Under the pieces are notes generated by a model, which saw only the letters and a program-made list of their open reading frames with translations, did no database searches and was not told the DNA's origin. DNA of 35,986 nt from CAYRNC01 sp964425645 (lineage in GTDB: Bacteria > Bacillota > Clostridia > Peptostreptococcales > Anaerovoracaceae). Shown piece after piece: positions 8,815-17,537 of this stretch. Location of the stretch: assembly GCA_964425645.1 (NCBI GenBank), contig CAYRNC010000009.1, positions 1 through 35,986 on the forward strand. Reading direction: 5' to 3'. Numbering within the stretch: the stretch's first letter is position 1; each line of letters starts with the position of its first letter. The translations under genes and the position numbers were made by a program.

Positions 8815-8874
8815 ATGTAATTACATTCTAACAGGAAAAAGGGCCTTGTCAACACTTATTTACAATAAATGTAA
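8815..8874 (-). promoter_or_regulatory. Promoter and operator-like palindromes of the SLH operon
   Basis: On the minus strand: -35 TTGACA (8847-8852), 16-nt spacer, -10 TAGAAT (8825-8830). A perfect 12-bp palindrome ATGTAATTACAT (8815-8826) covers the edge of the -10 and the start-site region. A second inverted repeat, TTACA-N5-TGTAA (8860-8874), lies just upstream of the -35. This is the geometry of a repressor or dual regulator; which protein binds is unknown. Confidence 0.5.
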
Positions 8875-8897
8875 TTTACTAATTCTCAGTCTTTACC

Positions 8898-8926
8898 TTG
8901 TTAGCCATTTAAAAACCTGCTAAAAT
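8898..8926 (+). promoter_or_regulatory. Promoter of the DUF1846 gene
   Basis: TTGTTA (8898-8903), 17-nt spacer, TAAAAT (8921-8926). Divergent from the SLH operon promoter; the two -35 boxes are about 45 bp apart with the TTACA-N5-TGTAA repeat between them. Confidence 0.6.
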
Positions 8927-8998
8927 AGTGACTGTTGAGCATACCATTTGTCTGTTTTGGTTAAATTCCAAAATATCCGGAAAGGAAGCGGTTTTGTG

Positions 8999-10507
8999 AT
9001 GATCGGGTTTGATACTGAAAAATATATTGAAGAGCAGTCAAAATACATTTTAGAGCGGATTAACTGCGGTGAAAGCGAGCGCCTCTACCTGGAATTCGGA
9101 GGAAAACTGGTTCATGATAAGCACGCAATGAGAATACTTCCGGGCTTCGATGAAAATGCAAAAATAAAGGTGTTAAACAGGCTCAAGGATGAAGCGGAGG
9201 TTATCATCTGCATATATGCAGGAGACATCACCACCACGAAGACCCGTGCAGATTTCGGTATCACCTATGATGTCGAAGTGTTGAGACTTATAGATACGTT
9301 CAGAAAGTATGAACTCCCGATAAACAGCGTCGTAATCACCAGGTACCAGGACCACCCCGCCGTAAACATCTTCATCAACAAACTTAACCGAAGAGGAATC
9401 AAAACATATAAGCATTATGTCACTAAAGGCTATCCCACGGATGCAGATACAATTGTAAGCGAAGAAGGCTACGGCAGAAATCCCTTTGTAGAGGTGACAA
9501 AGCCCCTTGTAGTCGTAAACGGACCGGGACCGGGAAGTGGCAAGCTGGCTACCTGCCTTTCACAGCTGTACCATGAAAATCTTTTAGGACGCAAAGTGCG
9601 CTATGCAAAATATGAGACATTCCCCATCTGGAATTTACCTCTTAAGCACCCTGTTAACATGGCGTATGAGGCTGCTACAGTAGACCTTAAAGACGTGAAT
9701 ATGATCGATTTCTTTTATTTAGAAGCCCACGGGCGAACGGCCATAAATTACAACAGGGACATGGAAGTATTTCCGGTAGTTAAAAGAATAATAGAGAAGA
9801 TAACCGGAATGCCATCAGAATATCTATCGCCTACGGATATGGGAGTGAACAGAGCAGGATTCAGCATAATCGACGATGAAATATGCAAAGAAGCAGCCTG
9901 CCAGGAAATCATTCGCCGATATCTGATCGCTCTTTGCGACTATAAAAAAGGCATAATAGATGAAGATGCCGTAGCAAAAAGCAAAATTCTGATGGATGAG
10001 CTGGATCTTCGCACGGAGGATCGGCTGGTGGTTATGCCTGCAAGGGAATACTTAGAGGTTAAACGATTATCCGATCCTAAATATGAAAACGTAGTGGTCA
10101 TGGCTTTAGAACTCCCCGACAGATCAATTATTACAGGAAGAAGCTCAAGGAGGATGGTGGCCGCCGCCGCAGCGGTCTTAAACGCGATAAAGATTTTATC
10201 CGGAATAGCCGATGAAATCCACCTCATATCTCCCGCAGTGCTTCAGACGATTCAGCATCTGAAGACGGACATCCTCAACCACGAAAAATCCTCGCTAAAC
10301 TGCGAGGAGATACTTACCGCCCTGACCATATCCGCCACAACGAACCCCTCAGCTCAGGTAGCCGTTGAAAAGCTTCTGCTTTTGGAGGGATGCAAGGCCC
10401 ACTGCACCGCCATTCTGAGCGACAGAGACGCCCAAACATTGAAGGATCTTGGAATTGATGCCACAAGCGACCCGGAATATCAGACGAATAACCTCTATTC
10501 CGTTTAA
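8999..10507 (+). CDS. DUF1846 / UPF0371 family protein
   Basis: A 502-aa protein matching the DUF1846 (UPF0371) family in start (MIGFDTEKYIEEQSKYILER), length (about 500) and the conserved glycine-rich GPGPGSGKLATCLSQ segment near residue 185, which resembles a nucleotide-binding loop. Structures exist for the family, but I know of no established function. ATG 8999 is chosen because it matches the usual family N-terminus and follows AAAGGAAG; the frame extends in front of it to 8948. It is monocistronic, with its own promoter. Its TAA stop overlaps the convergent ctpA-like stop by 4 nt. It is cytoplasmic, with no signal peptide or membrane segment. Confidence 0.9.
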   Translation: MIGFDTEKYIEEQSKYILERINCGESERLYLEFGGKLVHDKHAMRILPGFDENAKIKVLNRLKDEAEVIICIYAGDITTTKTRADFGITYDVEVLRLIDTFRKYELPINSVVITRYQDHPAVNIFINKLNRRGIKTYKHYVTKGYPTDADTIVSEEGYGRNPFVEVTKPLVVVNGPGPGSGKLATCLSQLYHENLLGRKVRYAKYETFPIWNLPLKHPVNMAYEAATVDLKDVNMIDFFYLEAHGRTAINYNRDMEVFPVVKRIIEKITGMPSEYLSPTDMGVNRAGFSIIDDEICKEAACQEIIRRYLIALCDYKKGIIDEDAVAKSKILMDELDLRTEDRLVVMPAREYLEVKRLSDPKYENVVVMALELPDRSIITGRSSRRMVAAAAAVLNAIKILSGIADEIHLISPAVLQTIQHLKTDILNHEKSSLNCEEILTALTISATTNPSAQVAVEKLLLLEGCKAHCTAILSDRDAQTLKDLGIDATSDPEYQTNNLYSV

Positions 10508-11949
10508 TTGTTGAGCAGCTCTATGGCTTTTTGCAACTGAGCATCCCCGAATTCGCCTTTGATGTAAGATAAAGCGGACTCATCCAGAATATGCATTGTT
10601 GAATAATCAAGCACTCCATAGGAGTAAAGTCCCTTTGTCCTTTGAAAGACCTTAACGGCGGCCACCGTACCCTCGTCCATGCTGCCGCTTACAGTTACGG
10701 GATAACCGAGCAAAGCGAGACGCTGCTGAGCCCCATATACATTAAGGCCGACAGATCCTAAAGCCGGTTTAACATTTTCCTTCATCGGTACAAAAGACCT
10801 GTAGCGTTCGACTAACTCCTTTGTGCCTTCATTACTAGTTATATCTATATAGCAGTCAGGACTTATGCCTGTATTGTTGATGGATTTTTTGCCGGGAGTT
10901 AAAAAATAAAGGGTGGAAAGCTTTATTGAACCGCCGTTTTTTAAAGGTATCATCTGCTGCGCCACACCTTTACCGTAAGTGGTGGTCCCCACGAGTTTAG
11001 CGGTGCCGCTGTCCTGCCATGCCGCAGCCAATATCTCCGATGCGCTGGCGGAACCGTTGTTGATAAGCAATACCAAAGGAATGCCCGTATTCCCTTTGCC
11101 GTCGGCCTCTATTGTTTCAGTTACAACGCCTCTTCTTTCAAAATGCACTATTGGTCCTTTTGGCATCATTTGTTCAGCAATCGCCGCAGCCACATCCACA
11201 TAACCGCCAGGATTATCTCTTACATCCACGATGAAGCTTTTTGCTCCTTTTGATAATAGCTGCAGCCTGGCATTTTTAAATTCTGTATGAGAATCCCTGT
11301 CGAATCTATCAATCCTTATATAGGCTGTGTTTTGCGGCAGCATATCAAAATGAACCGATACGGTATTAATCTTTTCCCTTATAAGATTGAAGGATAACCT
11401 TTTGTTGTGTCTTAATACCGTAACAGATACCTTCGTTCCCTCTTCGCCTCTCAGCATGGATGAAACAGATTCCAACGGCAGATCGGACACATCGATACCG
11501 TCAATCGAGGTGATAATATCCCTGGCCGATATACCTGCTTTGTCAGCCGGAGTTCCGGGCAAAGGGGCCACAACCCTGCACATGCCGAAAAAGCTTTCCA
11601 GGCTGAGCCCGACCCCCGTAAACTCTCCGCTCACGGATTCCTCAAAGCCGCGACTTAAATCAGATGATGAATAGTAAACGCTGTAAGGATCATCCAGGGC
11701 CTCAAGCATGCCCTTATATGCCCCGTCAAGGATCTTTTTCAGGTCTGTCTCATCCTTGTAGTGCTTCTCGATATTTCTGATCAGTTCCTCTATGGAATTT
11801 TCATTGTAAATGCTGTCGGAAACAGCACCGTACACGGCGGGACCTTCGTCACCCCATGAGAACATGAATGTAAACGAAGTGACCACTAAAGCAATGGCCA
11901 AGGCCCAGGCTATGATCTTGGCTATCCATCTTACCGTGTTTCTATTCAT
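10504..11949 (-). CDS. C-terminal processing protease, S41 family (CtpA-like) with PDZ and peptidoglycan-binding domain
   Basis: A 481-aa membrane-anchored serine protease. Residues 10-30 form a signal-anchor, about 95-180 a PDZ domain (GVGLSLESFFGMCRVVAPLPG), 185-375 the S41 catalytic domain, and 400-465 a peptidoglycan_binding_1 domain (GAQQRLALLGYPVTVSGSMD). The catalytic Ser lies in NNGSASASEI (299-305), Lys327 in YGKG and the Gln in VAQQ. Such proteases cleave exported proteins at the C-terminus; in sporulating Firmicutes a paralogue, CtpB, cuts SpoIVFA in the SpoIVB/sigma-K pathway, but the peptidoglycan-binding tail argues for a general envelope role. It is the last gene of the pgcA-hslO-mscL-ddl-DUF1934-ctpA run and overlaps DUF1934 by 8 nt. 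Confidence 0.92.
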   Translation of the reverse strand: MNRNTVRWIAKIIAWALAIALVVTSFTFMFSWGDEGPAVYGAVSDSIYNENSIEELIRNIEKHYKDETDLKKILDGAYKGMLEALDDPYSVYYSSSDLSRGFEESVSGEFTGVGLSLESFFGMCRVVAPLPGTPADKAGISARDIITSIDGIDVSDLPLESVSSMLRGEEGTKVSVTVLRHNKRLSFNLIREKINTVSVHFDMLPQNTAYIRIDRFDRDSHTEFKNARLQLLSKGAKSFIVDVRDNPGGYVDVAAAIAEQMMPKGPIVHFERRGVVTETIEADGKGNTGIPLVLLINNGSASASEILAAAWQDSGTAKLVGTTTYGKGVAQQMIPLKNGGSIKLSTLYFLTPGKKSINNTGISPDCYIDITSNEGTKELVERYRSFVPMKENVKPALGSVGLNVYGAQQRLALLGYPVTVSGSMDEGTVAAVKVFQRTKGLYSYGVLDYSTMHILDESALSYIKGEFGDAQLQKAIELLNN

Positions 11950-12415
11950 CCTGAGACATTCCCTCCTGCTGCAGGCGCTGCTGATCCATAACCTCTATAG
12001 CCAGACGGCTTCTCCCCTCTGACAGTCCTCTAAGGCTTATATGGTAGTCGATGTCAAGAGTACCTTTGCCCTCCGTTTTATCGATTTTATTTACTACATC
12101 GTTTGTGAGAACTTCCATTTCCACCGCCCCGAAGACGGTGTTGTAGTAGCCGGTAAAGCGCTTCCCCTTTTCAAATTCAATTTCTGTATCAAGAGGGACA
12201 GATTCACCTTTTCGCTGCATTTGCACTTTATCACCGGTAATCTTCAATCTGGTTATACAGCCTTCCATTCCTGAAACCTTGCTTTCATCGTAAAGCAAAT
12301 AGACGGAGTCTTCTTTCTCGTAAAATTTGCCCTCGGTTACAAATTCCAGCTGGTTTTCTTCATCCGAAAACCCGTAAAGCTGTTTACCAACGATTTTTAG
12401 CATTATATCTTTCAT
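11942..12415 (-). CDS. DUF1934 beta-barrel protein (YwiB-like)
   Basis: A 157-aa protein recognised as DUF1934 by length, the YEKEDSVYLLYDES segment and the lipocalin-like beta-rich pattern ending ISLRGLSEGRSRLAIEV. Function is not established; the fold suggests binding of a small ligand or protein. Its start lies inside the end of ddl (32-nt overlap) with only a weak Shine-Dalgarno (TTGGGAT), so expression probably depends on translation of ddl. A second in-frame ATG at 12403 is possible. It ends in TAG and overlaps the ctpA-like start by 8 nt. Confidence 0.8.
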   Translation of the reverse strand: MKDIMLKIVGKQLYGFSDEENQLEFVTEGKFYEKEDSVYLLYDESKVSGMEGCITRLKITGDKVQMQRKGESVPLDTEIEFEKGKRFTGYYNTVFGAVEMEVLTNDVVNKIDKTEGKGTLDIDYHISLRGLSEGRSRLAIEVMDQQRLQQEGMSQDE

Positions 12416-13460
12416 ATCCCAATGCTACAATCCTTTCTATTAATTGCGGGTACGAAAGCCCCGCATGCCCCCAAAGCATCGGAAACATGCTGAACCTTGT
12501 AAACCCGGGAATCGTATTTATCTCATTTATGTATATTTTACCGCTTTCCTTTTCCAAAAAGAAGTCCGCCCTTGCGAAGCCGTTTAAATCAAGAATGCGA
12601 TAGGCTTTTAATGCTATGTCCTTAACCTGTTGCTCCTCTTCCCGGGATATATCTGCCGGTATGCAAATCCTGGACTTTCCCCCGTCAAAATATTTAGCGT
12701 GATAATCATAGAATTCCTGCGAAGGAATTATCTCTCCCACCCCGCTGGCCTCTGCATAATAGTTACCCAAAATAGCGACTTCTAACTCTCTGCATTCGAT
12801 GGATTTTTCCACAATAATTCTTCTGTCGTGCCCCGCTGCCTCCATTAGGGCCTGTTTTAAGCCTTTTTCGTCCTTAACCTTGGAAATACCCACGCTTGAA
12901 CCCATATTGGCGGGCTTTACAAATACGGGATAGGGAAAGGCCTCCTCAATGGATGCCGCCACCGCTTCATAATTCTGTGAAAGCTGTTCCGCTAAAACGG
13001 CAACATAAGGAGCCTGAGGCAGGCCCTCGTTCTCAAAAACAGCTTTAGCGAGTATCTTATCCATGGCCAGGGCCGAGCCTGTAACACCGCAACCCCCGTA
13101 GGGCATGCCCAGTATTTCAAAAAGTCCCTGTATGGTCCCGTCCTCCCCGTACGGACCATGCAGTATGGGCAAGGCAAAATCCATGTGCCTCTTCAAAGAG
13201 TTTTTGCCGTCTCCTACGATCTTCAGGCTGAACTTAGCCGGATCTTCGGCCAAAGAAGTCTCCGCCATCTGCTGCCAGCTTCCGTCCTCGATGTTCTTTA
13301 TCGGCCCCTCGTAGAGCAACCAGTCTCCTCTTCTCGTTATCCCGATCCGGACCACTTGGAATTTATCGCTGGGCACAGCCCTGATAACCGAAGCGGCAGA
13401 CATCAGAGAAATTTCATGCTCCCCCGATCTTCCTCCGAATAAGATACCCAATTTTATCAT
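12384..13460 (-). CDS. ddl: D-alanine--D-alanine ligase
   Basis: A 358-aa ATP-grasp enzyme that joins two D-Ala for the peptidoglycan stem. Diagnostic segments are LGILFGGRSGEHEISLMSAA at the N-terminus, PILHGPYGEDGTIQG, VKPANMGSSVGISKV, the metal-binding end NEINTIPGFTRFSMFP, and the omega-loop FYDYHAKY. The Tyr in that loop is typical of D-Ala-D-Ala rather than D-Ala-D-Lac ligases. It acts in the cytoplasm. It starts 26 nt after mscL with a poor ribosome binding site and overlaps the next gene by 32 nt. Confidence 0.95.
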   Translation of the reverse strand: MIKLGILFGGRSGEHEISLMSAASVIRAVPSDKFQVVRIGITRRGDWLLYEGPIKNIEDGSWQQMAETSLAEDPAKFSLKIVGDGKNSLKRHMDFALPILHGPYGEDGTIQGLFEILGMPYGGCGVTGSALAMDKILAKAVFENEGLPQAPYVAVLAEQLSQNYEAVAASIEEAFPYPVFVKPANMGSSVGISKVKDEKGLKQALMEAAGHDRRIIVEKSIECRELEVAILGNYYAEASGVGEIIPSQEFYDYHAKYFDGGKSRICIPADISREEEQQVKDIALKAYRILDLNGFARADFFLEKESGKIYINEINTIPGFTRFSMFPMLWGHAGLSYPQLIERIVALGYERYNAKNRW

Positions 13461-13486
13461 TCAATATTTCTCAACTTTCTGTCACA

Positions 13487-13909
13487 CTATTGTCTGTTCT
13501 TCAACAGATCCCTAATTTCACCGAGAAGCTCGGCCTCTGTCGGCGCCTCCGGCTCTTTTGAAACTTCTTCCGACGCATCCATTTGACTTCTTCTTACTTT
13601 ATTGATCATGCGGATGGCGATGAAGATAGAAAATGCAATGATGATAAAATCAAGCAGGGTCTGAAGGAAATTACCGTACATTATAGAGGCTTCCGGCTTT
13701 ACAACTTCGAGCCCTTCTATAACGGCCTCCGACAAAACGATCTTCAAGCTCGTAAAATCCGTACCGGCCGTAATGTAGCCTATTATCGGCATGATCAAAT
13801 CATTAACAAGCGAGGATACAATCTTGCCGAAAGCCCCACCGATTATTATACCTACTGCCAGATCAATCACATTGCCCTTTAAGGCAAATTCCTTGAATTC
13901 CTTAAGCAT
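13487..13909 (-). CDS. mscL: Large-conductance mechanosensitive channel MscL
   Basis: A 140-aa homopentameric channel that opens under membrane tension to release solutes on hypo-osmotic shock. The N-terminus MLKEFKEFALKGNVIDLAVG carries the amphipathic helix; TM1 runs about 15-45 (GIIIGGAFGKIVSSLVNDLI) and TM2 about 72-97 (LLDFIIIAFSIFIAIRMI), with a charged C-terminal bundle ending AELLGEIRDLLKNRQ. The start at 13909 fits the family; the frame extends to 14029 only as a shadow inside hslO. ATGCTTAA overlaps the hslO stop by 8 nt, suggesting translational coupling. It ends in TAG. Confidence 0.95.
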   Translation of the reverse strand: MLKEFKEFALKGNVIDLAVGIIIGGAFGKIVSSLVNDLIMPIIGYITAGTDFTSLKIVLSEAVIEGLEVVKPEASIMYGNFLQTLLDFIIIAFSIFIAIRMINKVRRSQMDASEEVSKEPEAPTEAELLGEIRDLLKNRQ

Positions 13910-14861
13910 TCTTTTTCCCTTCTGTAATTTCTCTAGATTTAACCGCAACCCGCAAGAGCATCGATAGATGCTCTTTATCAAAATGATATTCTTTTCTGCA
14001 AAATTGACAGACCAGCTCCGCCTGACCATCCTCCTCTAAAATGGATTTTAGCTCTTCTTCTCCGAGGGAAATCAACACGCGTTCCAATCTTTCAAAAGAG
14101 CAGTCGCAATCCCACTCCATATCCCTGTATTCAAGAATATCAGGCCTGTATTCCTTTGGCAGCCCATTAAATATCCTGTTCGTCAGACCTGACAGGATGG
14201 CCACAGGTGATTCCCTTTTCGATTCCTCCTCTATGAGATCCGTGAAAGAGGGAAGATCCGCAATAAGCTGTTCCAGCGCACTTACCGACAGGGGATCACT
14301 GTCGGGCAGCATCTGTATTATCATCCCGCCGGCCGCCTTTACGCTGTAATCTCTGTCTATCTTTACACCCAACGCCACAGATGTAGATTGTTGTTCCGAT
14401 AAAAAGAAATAGGCGGTCAGATCCTCGGCTATTTCTCCGCTGACCGTATCTATGCGGCCCATGTAGGGCTCCTTCAGTCCGCTGTCCCGAATGACGGTGA
14501 CAGTACCCTTTCCCAAAGCGCCTCCAACGTCAAGTTTACCGCTCGGCTTAAGGGGCAGCTCCGCGAAAGGATTTGAAATATAGCCCTTCACTTTACCCGT
14601 TGAACTTGCCGTAGCAAGTATCTCTTTCACAGGGCCGTCACCTTTAAACTGCAACGTCAGCTTATCTTTTTTATCCTTTAAAAGCATCATCCCCATGAGT
14701 CCTGCACCGGTAAGAACACGCCCCAAAGCAGCTCCCGCCAACGGAGAAGTGCCATGAACCCTTCTTGCATCCTCAGCCATTTTTGTTGTTACCGCAAGAT
14801 AGATCCGGAAAGAGGAGCTTTTGTCCAAGGCGATCAAAGCTTTGTTCATACGGGCAGCCAT
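13902..14861 (-). CDS. hslO: Redox-regulated chaperone Hsp33
   Basis: A 319-aa holdase chaperone activated when its zinc-binding cysteines are oxidised. The C-terminal CxC/CxxC centre is intact: Cys252, Cys254, Cys285 and Cys288. The N-terminal domain shows SPLAGAALGRVLTGAGLMGMM and LQFKGDGPVKEILATA. Two starts are possible: ATG 14861, and ATG 14849, which overlaps the pgcA TGA as ATGA. Both have weak Shine-Dalgarno sites, so coupling to pgcA is likely. Its presence suggests exposure to oxidative stress. Confidence 0.94.
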   Translation of the reverse strand: MAARMNKALIALDKSSSFRIYLAVTTKMAEDARRVHGTSPLAGAALGRVLTGAGLMGMMLLKDKKDKLTLQFKGDGPVKEILATASSTGKVKGYISNPFAELPLKPSGKLDVGGALGKGTVTVIRDSGLKEPYMGRIDTVSGEIAEDLTAYFFLSEQQSTSVALGVKIDRDYSVKAAGGMIIQMLPDSDPLSVSALEQLIADLPSFTDLIEEESKRESPVAILSGLTNRIFNGLPKEYRPDILEYRDMEWDCDCSFERLERVLISLGEEELKSILEEDGQAELVCQFCRKEYHFDKEHLSMLLRVAVKSREITEGKKNA

Positions 14862-16666
14862 TCTTTTACGGTATCCCTCATATTGTTTATTATCTCCATG
14901 GCAGATTCTCTCGTATCGCTCCTTGCCGACAGGTATACCTTCAAATTCGGTTCAGTTCCCGAAGGCCTGACTATTACGCTGCTGGCGCCTTCTAAAATAT
15001 ATTCCAAAACGTCCGATTTGGGAAGGCTGATCGGCTTAATTTCAAAAGCCGCCTCGCCTGCAACACGTTCAGGAGCCCTTCTTTTTGAAAGCAAATAATC
15101 GGATATCTCTATAACTTTCCTGCCGATGATATCGATGGGGGGCGTGGATCTAAGCCCGCTCATTATACCTGCCATCCGTTCCATACCACCAACCTCATCA
15201 AAAGAAAAATACAGCAATTCATCGATAAAATATCCATGTTTTCTGTACAATTCCTCCATGCGGTCTATCAGGGTTTTTCCTTCCTTTTTGTAATATGCAG
15301 CGGCTTCCGTGACAAGCATGGCCGCAGCTACAGCATCCTTATCTCTTACGTAGCTCCCCGCAAGATAGCCGTAGCTTTCTTCAAAGCCGAAGATGAAGCG
15401 ATTTTCTTCGCCGACAGACTCCAGCTGTCCTATCCTCTCCCCGATATATTTAAACCCTGTCAAAAGCCGAATCATTACAACTCCATGTTCTTTTGCAACC
15501 GCATCTGCCATTTTGGAAGAAACTATTGTTCTCATCGCGATGGGACGGGCCACCATTTTTTTCTTTTTGCAAAGGAAATCCAAAAGTAAAACGCCTACTT
15601 CATTTCCTGTAAGCTTTTCATAGCTTATCCCGTTGCCGCAATCTTCCTTTCGAACGGCGATGCCTAAACGGTCGCAGTCAGGATCGGTTGCCAACAGAAG
15701 ATCGGGAGTTTTGAGCGAGGCGCAAAGTGCCAGCCCCCTTCTTAAGGCCTCTTCCTTTTCAGGGTTCGGATATGGACATGTAGGGAAATTGCCGTCGGGA
15801 TGCTCCTGCTCGGGCACTACATGAACCTTGCCTGTTCCGATTTCATCAAGTATTCTTCGCACCATCTTGTTGCCGGCACCGTTTAAAGGCGTATACACCA
15901 CTTCGATATTTCTGCAATCCATGTCGGTCCGGCTGCTTTTAACCGCCTCGATATATGCATTGACTGTCTCGTCCGGAATGAAATGGAGCGGACATCCTTT
16001 TAATTCGTGTTGCTCGTGAATGTTAATGTTGCATTTTTCCTCAATGCTTCCTTTTTTAATGTCTGCAAAAGGATCCACCCTTTCGATAAATGAAGTGATC
16101 TCCTCCGCCTCCTCGGGGGTTACCTGACAGCCTTCCTTGTTATAGACCTTATATCCGTTGTAATTTGATGGATTATGGCTGGCGGTTATCATTATACCGC
16201 CGCAGCATTTATGATATCGCACGGCAAAAGACAAGGCCGGAGTAGGCATGAGCTCCGGATAAATATGTACGTTAATACCATTTGCGGAAAGCACCCTTCC
16301 CGCTTCCAAAGCGAAGCTTTCAGACTGAATTCTGCTGTCATAGGCTATGGCAACGGAAATATGTTCTTCACCGTTTCCGTACCTGTCCTGCAGATAATCT
16401 GCCAATCCTTGGGTCACCTTGCGAACTGTGTATATGTTCATGCGGTTTGTACCCGCGCCGAGTATCCCCCTCAGCCCTCCGGTCCCAAAATCCAGATCCT
16501 GATAAAAACGATCGTAAATTTCTTCCCTTGCTTCCTTATCGCCGGAGTCGGCTTCAAGCCGTTCCTCAAGCGTCTTTAATTCACGGTAGATCTTGGAAGG
16601 CAAATCCGGTTGTGAAAGCCATAGATTCATCCTGCCGTATGCTTCCCTAAGTTTTTGTGTATTCAT
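14846..16666 (-). CDS. pgcA: Phosphoglucomutase / phosphomannomutase (alpha-D-phosphohexomutase)
   Basis: A 606-aa phosphohexomutase interconverting hexose 1- and 6-phosphates, supplying sugar nucleotides for cell-wall polymers. The phosphoserine loop is TASHNPSNYNGYKVY with Ser163, the metal loop is DPDCDRLGIAV, and the phosphate-binding loop near the C-terminus is RPSGTEPNLKVYL. The length matches the long PgcA type. ATG 16666 follows GAGGGG by about 8 nt. It is first in the six-gene minus-strand run and overlaps hslO by 16 nt. The exact sugar preference cannot be read from sequence. Confidence 0.9.
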   Translation of the reverse strand: MNTQKLREAYGRMNLWLSQPDLPSKIYRELKTLEERLEADSGDKEAREEIYDRFYQDLDFGTGGLRGILGAGTNRMNIYTVRKVTQGLADYLQDRYGNGEEHISVAIAYDSRIQSESFALEAGRVLSANGINVHIYPELMPTPALSFAVRYHKCCGGIMITASHNPSNYNGYKVYNKEGCQVTPEEAEEITSFIERVDPFADIKKGSIEEKCNINIHEQHELKGCPLHFIPDETVNAYIEAVKSSRTDMDCRNIEVVYTPLNGAGNKMVRRILDEIGTGKVHVVPEQEHPDGNFPTCPYPNPEKEEALRRGLALCASLKTPDLLLATDPDCDRLGIAVRKEDCGNGISYEKLTGNEVGVLLLDFLCKKKKMVARPIAMRTIVSSKMADAVAKEHGVVMIRLLTGFKYIGERIGQLESVGEENRFIFGFEESYGYLAGSYVRDKDAVAAAMLVTEAAAYYKKEGKTLIDRMEELYRKHGYFIDELLYFSFDEVGGMERMAGIMSGLRSTPPIDIIGRKVIEISDYLLSKRRAPERVAGEAAFEIKPISLPKSDVLEYILEGASSVIVRPSGTEPNLKVYLSARSDTRESAMEIINNMRDTVKEWLPV

Positions 16667-16716
16667 TGAGATCGCCCCTCGAAATTGATATATTTATCAT
16701 CGTATTGACATTAATA

Positions 16717-16745
16717 ATTTTAGCACACATTTACCGTTTGTGGAA
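16717..16745 (-). promoter_or_regulatory. Probable promoter of the pgcA-ctpA operon
   Basis: Extended -10 TGC-TAAAAT (-10 at 16717-16722) with weak -35 TTCCAC (16740-16745) and a 17-nt spacer. An inverted repeat CCAATT-GA-AATTGG (16773-16786) lies just upstream. Confidence 0.45.
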
Positions 16746-16807
16746 TACATACTTTACTGCCGCAACAAGGAACCAATTGAAATTGGCATCATCGTTGGAC
16801 TGCATGC

Positions 16808-16833
16808 AAAAACTGCCACCTCTGGCAGTTTTT
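16808..16833 (-). terminator. Intrinsic terminator after spoIIR
   Basis: AAAAACTGCCA (16808-16818) pairs with TGGCAGTTTTT (16823-16833) around a 4-nt loop: an 11-bp stem with A/T tracts at both ends. It sits 26 nt past the spoIIR stop and separates it from the pgcA operon. Confidence 0.85.
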
Positions 16834-16858
16834 CATATGCAGGACTTTATTGTAGTGT

Positions 16859-17500
16859 TTATTTTTTTAACAGTTCCAAGGTCTTAAATTTCAGCTTAAG
16901 CGTTCTTGGGTGATCGGGATCCTTAACGAGGTCGCTGTATTTCCCATGGAGCAATACATCTTTATAAATATCCTCTTCTTCATCCGCCTCGCCTATAAGG
17001 CATAAAGGCGGAAATAGCACGCACCACCAATTCTCCCCTTTGCCCTCACCGATGGTAACATTGAGAGACCTGTAATTTCCTGCCGGAAACGTCAAATCAC
17101 CATAGGTTTTTTTCGGTATCAGAATGACGCCCAGATCTGCAGTTACCGGATAATCGTAGCCCTCTTCATGTATTACCGCCTTCGCTGAATCTTCAATCTT
17201 TTCCAAATTGCTTTCTATATATTCCATAGCACCATCGAGGTCCAGCGATATGCTCGTTTGATTCCTGTCCGCCCTGGCCATTGTCTCAGCCACCAGGTCT
17301 TCGTTAATGACTGTCAGCAGCCTGTCTCTCACCTTCAGCTTCAAGGCCTGATCCGCTTTGTTATCGCTGTTTGCAATTACGTGAAAGCGTATAAAATCCT
17401 CATTGGAAAGAAAATTATTTTCTCCGTGACCTTGCCAGATGCTGTAGGCAAACAGCAAAAGCAACAGCGATATGAGAATTCTTTTTTGCTTTTTTTTCAT
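16859..17500 (-). CDS. spoIIR: Stage II sporulation protein R
   Basis: A 213-aa protein with an N-terminal signal/anchor (MKKKQKRILISLLLLLFAYS) and the SpoIIR core: FIRFHVIANSDNKADQALKLKVRD, then FPAGNYRSLNVTIGEGKGENWWCVLFPPLC. SpoIIR is made in the forespore under sigma-F and exported to the intermembrane space, where it triggers SpoIIGA to process pro-sigma-E in the mother cell. ATG 17500 is chosen because AAAGGAAGG lies 7 nt upstream and the signal starts there. It has its own sigma-F-like promoter and terminator, so it is a single-gene unit. Confidence 0.95.
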   Translation of the reverse strand: MKKKQKRILISLLLLLFAYSIWQGHGENNFLSNEDFIRFHVIANSDNKADQALKLKVRDRLLTVINEDLVAETMARADRNQTSISLDLDGAMEYIESNLEKIEDSAKAVIHEEGYDYPVTADLGVILIPKKTYGDLTFPAGNYRSLNVTIGEGKGENWWCVLFPPLCLIGEADEEEDIYKDVLLHGKYSDLVKDPDHPRTLKLKFKTLELLKK

Positions 17501-17537
17501 AAAAAAACCTTCCTTTATGAATAGAGATATGTATTCA

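Noticed and set aside
13910..14029. 40-residue N-terminal extension of MscL
   Set aside because: It lies wholly inside hslO in another frame, and the family starts at MLKEFKEFALKG.
16773..16786. CCAATT/AATTGG repeat as a terminator
   Set aside because: AT-rich 6-bp arms with no T-run; noted only as an operator-like site.
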